Shown piece after piece: positions 58,691 through 64,000 of a DNA stretch of 64,000 bases. The DNA lies in NCBI RefSeq assembly GCF_000346465.2, contig NC_034012.1:9470294-9534293 (forward strand), read 5' to 3'. The number at the start of each line of letters is the position of its first letter. Position 1 is the first letter of the stretch. Below the pieces are notes generated by a model. The model saw only the letters and a list, made by a program, of their open reading frames with translations. It searched no databases and was not told the DNA's origin. The position numbers were made by a program, and so were the translations under genes. The DNA comes from Prunus persica (lineage: Eukaryota; Streptophyta; Magnoliopsida; Rosales; Rosaceae).

Positions 58691-58935
58691 TGCATAGGAT
58701 ACAGGTTGAGTAGGAATTGGGATCGGAATCTGAGCCTGAGTCGGGGCCAGAGTCGGAGTCGAAATTGGGATCAGGGTCTGAATCAGAGACAAATTTGGGT
58801 TTGGGGTCATCATCGGAGTGGGGGTCGGGGTCGTCTTCGGAGTCGAGGTCGGGGTCGGGGTCGTCGTCGTCATAGTCGGGGTCGGGGTCGGGGTCGTCGT
58901 CGTCATAGTCAGGGTCGAGGTCGGGGTCGTCAAAA
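58690..58935 (-). repeat. Low-complexity Pro-Thr coding repeat in Copia E leader
   Basis: Short repeats of GGGGTCGGGGTCG type. On the minus strand they read as Pro-Thr repeats (TPTPTPTM); on the plus strand they give a spurious Gly-Arg frame. The position is where Gag would be expected to end. Confidence 0.85.
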
Positions 58936-59135
58936 AGGATCCTGATTCTGGATCGGGTTCAGGGTCAAAGTCTGCATCTGTAGGAGCGGAGCCATCTGGG
59001 CACTCAACTCAATGATGGTTGGTGGAGAATGAGAGAAGGAGTCGGTGGTGCTACCTCCATGAGGGTTGAAAAAATCATCAACCCCCATAGCAGCGGCGGG
59101 GGTTTGAAACTAGAGTCAGCAATTCCAAGATCGCC

Positions 59136-59147
59136 GCTCTGATACCA
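59136..59147 (-). other. Primer-binding site of Copia E
   Basis: TGGTATCAGAGC on the minus strand directly next to the 5' LTR; initiator tRNA-Met type. Confidence 0.88.
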
Positions 59148-59373
59148 TGCTAAAATATGAAAACTATGAGAGAATATTTGTTTTTGGGAATTTTCTGTGT
59201 ATTCTTCTCAGGTCATATTTATAATACAACGAAACCTGAATGGGCAAGTAAATAATAAATTCCTAAATCTATTTGCAGTAGGAAATCAGGAATTAAAGTA
59301 AATCAATTACAATTATAATAGGAATTCTTAGTGTGTAAGGAAAGTAAGTCAATATCCACAAGTCACGCCAACA
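59148..59373 (-). repeat. 5' LTR of Copia E
   Basis: 226 bp, two substitutions from the 3' copy. Confidence 0.95.
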
Positions 59374-59378
59374 CTATT

Positions 59379-59963
59379 CATATTACACAAATAGCATAAC
59401 ATAAAATTAAAAGGCTTAATTATTTATATGGCCCTCGAAACTAAATTTGAATCTCATTTTGTCATTTGAAACTCAATTTGTCATATTTTATCCTCTGAAA
59501 CTCAATTCTCCATCTCACTTTGCCCATATTCATTAACTCCATAAAAAAAAAAAAACAAAGCATTGAGTTGTGAAGAACAAAATGTTGAAATTGATAAGAC
59601 TCAAATCAGATGTAAACATACGTTGATGCCCTATTCATGTTATAAAAATCTTTTCTATTAATTCATATTAGACTATATATAATAACTTCCATTTATAACC
59701 CATCAAGAAATCAAGGGTCACAAATTTCAACTTCCCAAAAATAATCAGTGAGAAATCAAAGCAAAAAACACTAAAAAGATGCACATTGGATCAATCAATA
59801 TGTTAAAGCCAAGATATGGAATCAAAGTCTCCTCCAATTCTCTGCAAATTCTAATTCAAAGTCTCAAAAGATAAGTTTTTTCTGCCATCTTCGGTCTGGC
59901 ACAACATTTGTAATATAAAAGTATTGTGTTCGGGCCTTTGTGGCACAGGCTGGACATGCATAA
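59379..59963. repeat. RLP upstream block continued, then 5' flank of small gene copy 2
   Basis: Continues the repeat split by Copia E. From about 59815 (GATATGGAATCAAAGTCTCC) it matches the 5' flank of small gene copy 1 (about 16165-16300). This homology is interrupted by the PIF/Harbinger element and resumes at about 61680. Confidence 0.75.
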
Positions 59964-60149
59964 GAGCAACTCTACCCATTTGCCCTTACCATGGCAAGGG
60001 TGGAGCTAGGGCAGCCACTATTCACGTGAATAGTGGTTGCCCTTGCAAATAGTAATTTGTGTTTCCACCCGTTGCCCTAGCTAAGGGCAATTACTATTCA
60101 TTTTTTTGTTTTTTCCTCAAATTTTTTAATGAAAATAATTAATTTGGGT

Positions 60150-60420
60150 AATATTTTCAGATAAGATTTTCGGGTTCCTACGTGTCAAGACTATTCATAA
60201 TCAGATAAAATTTCCGGATAAGATTTTTGGATTCAAATTTCGGATGAATTTCAAAGTTCAAATTTCAGATAAATTTTTGGGTTCAAATTTCGAATGAATT
60301 TGGGTTCAAATTTCAGATAAATTTGGGTTCAAATTTCAGATGAATTTCAAAATTCAAATTTCATACAAATTAGGGTTCAAATTTCGGATGAATTTCAAAT
60401 TTCAGATAAGATTTTCATTC
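60150..60420. repeat. Irregular TTCAAATTTCGGATGAATTT repeats
   Basis: About ten degenerate copies of a roughly 20-30 base unit within the PIF/Harbinger element. Confidence 0.75.
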
Positions 60421-60557
60421 AATAAAATCAAGCCACGTGGCATGTCTATCTTGCCAAAATTTTCTATAAAACCAGAGTCTCAGCTCGTACCTCTCACACC
60501 ACATCTTTCTATATTTTCATTTCTCAGAGTTTAGAATTCATACTTCATTCATTCTGA

Positions 60558-60671
60558 ATGGAAGAATTTAGGAGATGCTTGGAGAGGCAAGAGAGAGAAA
60601 CAAGAGAGAGAAACCGTAGAGCAAATGAAGTCAATGAGTTGCAGAGACAAGTCGATGAACAAAATATTTAA
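60558..60671 (+). CDS. Short coiled-coil-like frame in PIF/Harbinger element (37 aa)
   Basis: Reads MEEFRRCLERQERETRERNR and on to VDEQNI, highly charged and helix-forming. A TATA-like TCTATAAAACC (about 60462) lies about 95 bp before the ATG. It is probably the first exon or a truncated start of an element gene; the stop falls at the start of a 30-bp tandem repeat (60655-60780). I do not recognise it. Confidence 0.4.
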   Translation: MEEFRRCLERQERETRERNRRANEVNELQRQVDEQNI

Positions 60672-60832
60672 ATTGCAATAAATATGAACAAAATATTGAT
60701 AATGCAAGAAATATGAACAAAATATTTAAAATGCAAGAAATATTAACAAAATATTGAAAATGCAAGCAATATTAACAAATTATATATATTAGGAGATTAA
60801 ACTTAATAAAACAAAAATTATAAAATACTTAC

Positions 60833-61123
60833 CTCGTTAGTACAATTTTGCCCGCTTCTATAGTTGTCCATCGCTTTTGCTAGGGCATTTCTCCATTTTC
60901 CCAACTCTTTATTCAGGATTTTCCACCTACTGGATAACGCCATCTCCGTACGAGTAGACCCCGGAATTTTTTCACAAAATTCGGCATGAATTTTTTTCCA
61001 CATATGAAAAAATTTCATTTCATTGCCGGACACGGGACAATGACAAATTTGGAGCCAAACCTCACACAAGGAAACATCTTCTATTGTGCTCCAAGCCCCT
61101 CCGGTTTCAATAGAAGAAGCCAT
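60833..61123 (-). pseudogene. PIF/Harbinger ORF1-like exon (NAM-associated/Myb-like)
   Basis: 97-codon start exon MASSIETGGAWSTIEDVSLC, containing WSTIEDVSLCEVWLQI, a block with FHMWKKIHAEF, and SSRWKILNKELGKWRNAL. This W-spaced pattern is typical of the trihelix/Myb-like protein encoded by plant Harbinger elements. A splice donor (GAG then GTAAGT on the minus strand) ends it at 60833. No following exon is found, so it is a truncated copy. Confidence 0.75.
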
Positions 61124-61670
61124 AAAAATGTGAAATCAAAATGCTAGATGAAAAAGAGAAAAATGTTGTGTAAAAAGAGTGAATAATAGTAGAAGTATAA
61201 TGAAATGTAAGAGTATTGGTGTTGAAAGTGAAGGGTATTGATAGGTATTTATAGAAAAAAAATATCAGAGTTTTTTAGAATTTTTTAGAATTTTTTACGA
61301 TTTTTTTTCATATTTTTTTCCCCCAAAAAAACCTCAGCCGTTGGATTAATCCTCAGAAGCAGATCGAAGGCGTTGGAGGCGACACGTGGCAGCGTACCGT
61401 TGGCGCTGGCGTCGCGTTGACGTCAGCGCGCGCTGGTTCAAATTTTTTTACAGTTGGCGCGTAAAAAAATTTGAAACGCGCTAGCTGACGTCAGCGTGAC
61501 GCGAGTGCTGACGTCAGCAACCGCGTTTTGGACCTGGGGCTGGTTTCGCCTTCGGGCTGGCCCGAGTTGGTGGGTCCCACACCACCCCCGGGCCTAGGCG
61601 CAACGCTGGAACAAATTTTTTTTTTTTTTCTACCCTCGCCTCGGGCTGGGCTGCATTGGTGGAACAGCTC

Positions 61671-61794
61671 TAAATAAACACCCGAGTTCGATATGATCCG
61701 ACCCATTTCAGTTTCTGGACCAAAACGGGTCGTCGTAGTCTTTCTCAGTTCTTAACTTCTCACACAGAAGTCTGTAACAGGAAGAAGAGGAGCA
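61671..61794 (+). promoter_or_regulatory. 5' flank/leader of small gene copy 2
   Basis: Matches the corresponding 5' flank of copy 1 (about 16305-16412), with shared GACCCA(C/T)TTCAG and TTTCTCAGTTCT. No clear TATA. The homology suggests a shared leader. Confidence 0.5.
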
Positions 61795-62065
61795 ATGAGT
61801 GGAGAAGAATTAGCGGGGCCCCCAGCGCCAAAGCTCCTTCGTCTGCTTTATTTTGTCGGCGCTGGCTGTAAGTCATGAATTTTCATTTCAATTTGAAGTC
61901 TTCTTCTTCTCCTTTTTTAAATGGTTGGCTGATTTTAAATTCTGGGTAGTTATTTGCACTGTTGGAATCAACAAATGGCGTGAGCTTCAGCGCAAGTCCA
62001 TTTTACAACAGCGGCAGCAGCAGCAGCAACAGCTCCCTGAAAATGCCGCAAATGTCCTTGAGTGA
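61795..62065 (+). CDS. Small two-exon membrane protein, copy 2 (62 aa)
   Basis: Exon 1 61795-61867, intron 61868-61949 (GTAAGT...GGTAG), exon 2 61950-62065. The 62-residue product starts MSGEELAGPPAPKLLRLLYF, with a membrane span FVGAGFICTVGI, NKWRELQRKSILQQ, a Gln run and LPENAANVLE. Differences from copy 1 are few (I to S at residue 2, NM to RK after RELQ, Gln-run length, A to V near the end), and the splice phase is identical. Intron length differs (82 versus 125). Family not recognised. Confidence 0.83.
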
Positions 62066-63545
62066 TCTCCAGGTTTTTTATTTGAAAATCTTGCTGTTGT
62101 TTTAAGGCAAATTTTCAATTTTTATCATGGAATTTGGCAAGTGAGCTTGGTCTTTGGCTTCATTTTGAGTTTGTATGTGCTGCTTCAGCTGAACTCGTGT
62201 TAGACTGAGCTTTGGTAGTTTGGTTGTTAAATTATGTGGAAAATGGTGCAAGATTTCATATCTTTCAATCTGTTTGAATATACGAAATACCTATGTGTGC
62301 AAATTGCTTTGGCTTCATTTTGAGTTTGATCAAATTGCTAGTCTGAGTATTCAGTGTACAAATTTGAATGGTAATGGGGATTTTGTCAAGATTTCGATTT
62401 TGTATACATTTGTGCTTCTTTTGTGACATTTTCTCTCTAGCTTATAGTTTGATTCGGGCAATATACACCATTCTTGAGGATTTCTCAAGTAGTGAGATTA
62501 TTGATATTGAGTAAGAAGGTGAGATTATGGGTGTGTGTGTGTGTGTGTGTTTGCGCATGGGCGCAGTGGGGGGTGCTATTGTGAATACCAAAGAGCTTTC
62601 TCATCTTAGAATATGTATGTCTATTGAAGCTGTGGATTCTAATCCAAATCGAGGCGAATTTGTCATCTGTGAATAATGCTAGGTAAGAGTTCAGGCAGTC
62701 TTTATCTAAGATGCTTTGCATAAGGTGGCTTGGGGTTCCCATAGAAATACCATAGCATGCGTGCTTCTGTTTATTCACTTTGTATAGTCATGCGTTGCAC
62801 TATTTTATTTGTTGGTTATCAGAACAACTTACTCTTGAAGGTTCAAATTATACGTTAGTGGACCTTGTATTTTTGTAGATGCTACGTTAAACTATCTTCA
62901 AGTATATAAGCAAGCATGTTTTTTAAGTTATTAATGAAATTGGAACTTAGTGCCAGTATGATAATAGGCGATATGTATGTGATTTGTAGGGCGGTGAGAG
63001 TCAGTAGTTTTCTACTGTTATGTCATGGATTTTGCAGCATGCTCCCTTTCAACTATCCTCGGATGCTTATGCATAATCAATTGGAGGTTCTAACTTCTAA
63101 CTTCACATAATGTAGCCAAAACCATGAGGCAATCACTTCACTGAGTTCTGCAACCTTCACTTAATGCAGGTGATATGTAATGCTAGTTTTCTTCAAAGTT
63201 TTCACTCAGTTTCTAAATAAATCTGTCCAAATGAGTTTCGTGATAACGGAGTTTGCAAAAATTAAGGGATGTCTACAACTGCTTTGAGATAGTTCTGTCA
63301 ATAGTGATTGTTTGAGTCTGACAGTCTGTTGGGTGCATATAGTTCTCTGTTGCAGCTAGATAGCTGGATGCAGTTTTTTATTTGAAAGCCTTGAGGGACT
63401 TTTGGAGCTGAAGCTTTCATGTTTGTTTTTGCCTTGATACATTCTTTTGTCGAACTATATCAACAAAGGTTATTGATTGGGCAGAATCATATCTGAATAT
63501 GTGGTCAGGATTTAAGATTTGACATTTCAAACTATTTTAAAGAAC
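62066..63545 (+). other. Conserved non-coding tail of small gene copy 2
   Basis: Aligns with 16721-18240. Contains a GT microsatellite at about 62532-62550, and a TGTCATGGATTTTGCAG site at about 63022-63038 shared with copy 1. No coding region. Confidence 0.5.
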
Positions 63546-63891
63546 GTTTCATAGCTTTTAGATCAGCACAGGGAACATCTCTTCAAACCAGAGATTGGGT
63601 TCAGCCCTCAACAAATTCTCTAGAAAACCTCCAACCATATATAGGAATACAACAGCGGGTGTGCAAATAATGTCTTTGACTTTGCCACGTGCAAGAGATA
63701 AATCGAGGTCAGACGATTGCCATGTTTGGAAAAACAAACAATTGACCAGAGCATGTGCGAGGCTGGGCATCAGAATGTTTTACAGTTTTGCCTGGTGGCT
63801 GGCTGCATCAATGAGACAAAACGCCGCAAAGGCAAGTGAACGAGTTCTTATACAAATCTTCCCATGTTTTACAAGCTTCCTGTCAATCATT
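63546..63891. other. Spacer, nothing firm
   Basis: A plus-strand frame (63595-63906) exists without a recognisable domain. Confidence 0.35.
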
Positions 63892-63999
63892 TTGAAGATG
63901 GATTGACACAGAAATCTTTGTTCCCTTTAACATTCTCACTACCCTTTGTCACTGAAAATGTTAAAGGGAACAAAGATTCCTGTGTCAATCCCTCTTCAA
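63892..63999. other. Near-perfect hairpin, 43-nt arms, 22-nt loop
   Basis: Left arm 63892-63934, right arm 63957-63999; complementary with two mismatches. Contains CTTTGTTCCCTTTAACATT and its complement. The form would suit a microRNA precursor or a foldback MITE. It touches the window end, so it may extend. Confidence 0.7.
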
Positions 64000-64000
64000 T

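Larger units (their letters stand above)
55017..59373 (-). mobile_element. Copia LTR retrotransposon E, gag-less derivative
   Basis: 4357 bp on the minus strand with equal 226-bp LTRs (55017-55242 and 59148-59373) and target duplication CTATT (55012-55016 and 59374-59378). By eye the LTRs differ at two sites. The primer-binding site is intact. The leader to zinc-knuckle stretch is only about 500 bp, with a simple repeat and no recognisable Gag domain. Several pol breaks. It would depend on other elements to move. Confidence 0.95.
59964..61670. mobile_element. PIF/Harbinger-like DNA transposon, 1.7 kb
   Basis: Left end GAGCAACTCTACCC, right end GGTGGAACAGCTC (complement GAGCTGTTCCACC), flanked by TAA on both sides (59961-59963 and 61671-61673). 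TAA/TTA duplications are typical of PIF/Harbinger. Inside are a minus-strand Myb/NAM-associated-like ORF1 exon, a plus-strand short frame with its own TATA, and two small tandem repeats. No transposase is recognisable. It sits about 125 bp upstream of small gene copy 2. Confidence 0.85.

Noticed and set aside
58403..59015. Plus-strand Arg-Gly-rich frames
   Set aside because: Antisense of the Pro-Thr repeat in Copia E; low complexity only.
1..64000. tRNA, rRNA, CRISPR or prokaryotic features
   Set aside because: None seen by eye on either strand; only the tRNA-derived primer-binding sites of Copia elements occur.

Overview
This is plant nuclear DNA from a eudicot. The evidence is spliced genes, plant-type receptor-like proteins (RLPs), and dense LTR retrotransposons and MITEs. 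A woody Rosaceae (Prunus/Malus group) seems most likely, but that is an inference from overall familiarity, not from a search. No prokaryotic, organellar or CRISPR signal was seen. One assembly gap (437 N) lies at 2270-2706.

The backbone is a tandem cluster of kinase-less LRR receptor-like proteins on the minus strand, related to Arabidopsis RLP2/RLP3 and to the ectodomains of PSY1R/PSKR. Three copies look intact: RLP-B 7805-10033, RLP-C 18991-21243 and RLP-D 25200-27413. Each has a TATA box about 40-55 bp before its start. At least six more are relics: A 4335-6109, E 10711-10946 plus 15932-16105, J 29990-30253, K 32148-32280, L 40520-41240 and M 52990-54421. Blocks of RLP promoter and 3' flank recur between them, so the locus grew by duplicating gene-plus-flank units and then decayed by deletion and transposon insertion.

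Other host genes are few. There is an intact secreted GH18 chitinase-like gene (48928-49854, minus). There are also two paralogous copies of a small two-exon gene for a 60-62 residue single-span membrane protein (16413-16720 and 61795-62065, plus). Each small gene heads a duplicated segment of about 2 kb.

Mobile elements supply most of the rest. Five are Copia elements: A 1-4334, cut by the window edge and the gap; B 10947-15931, very young and inside RLP-E; C 28179-29975, 5'-truncated; D 41693-46683; and E 55017-59373, which lacks a recognisable gag. There are three solo LTRs with 5-bp target duplications (23278-24957, 32584-35165, 36961-39788). The DNA-transposon fraction is a CACTA-like relic split by a solo LTR (about 36080-40443), a Mutator-type MITE with a 9-bp duplication (7041-7578), a PIF/Harbinger-like element with TAA duplications (59964-61670), and smaller MITEs.

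No new multi-gene system is evident. The points most worth following are an almost perfect 43-nt-arm hairpin at the right edge (63892-63999), the duplicated small membrane-protein gene with its conserved non-coding tail, RLP-L (lost stop codon and a deletion joining the gene middle to its promoter flank), MITE sequence lying at RLP TATA boxes, and the repeated C-to-T type nonsense changes in the Copia elements.
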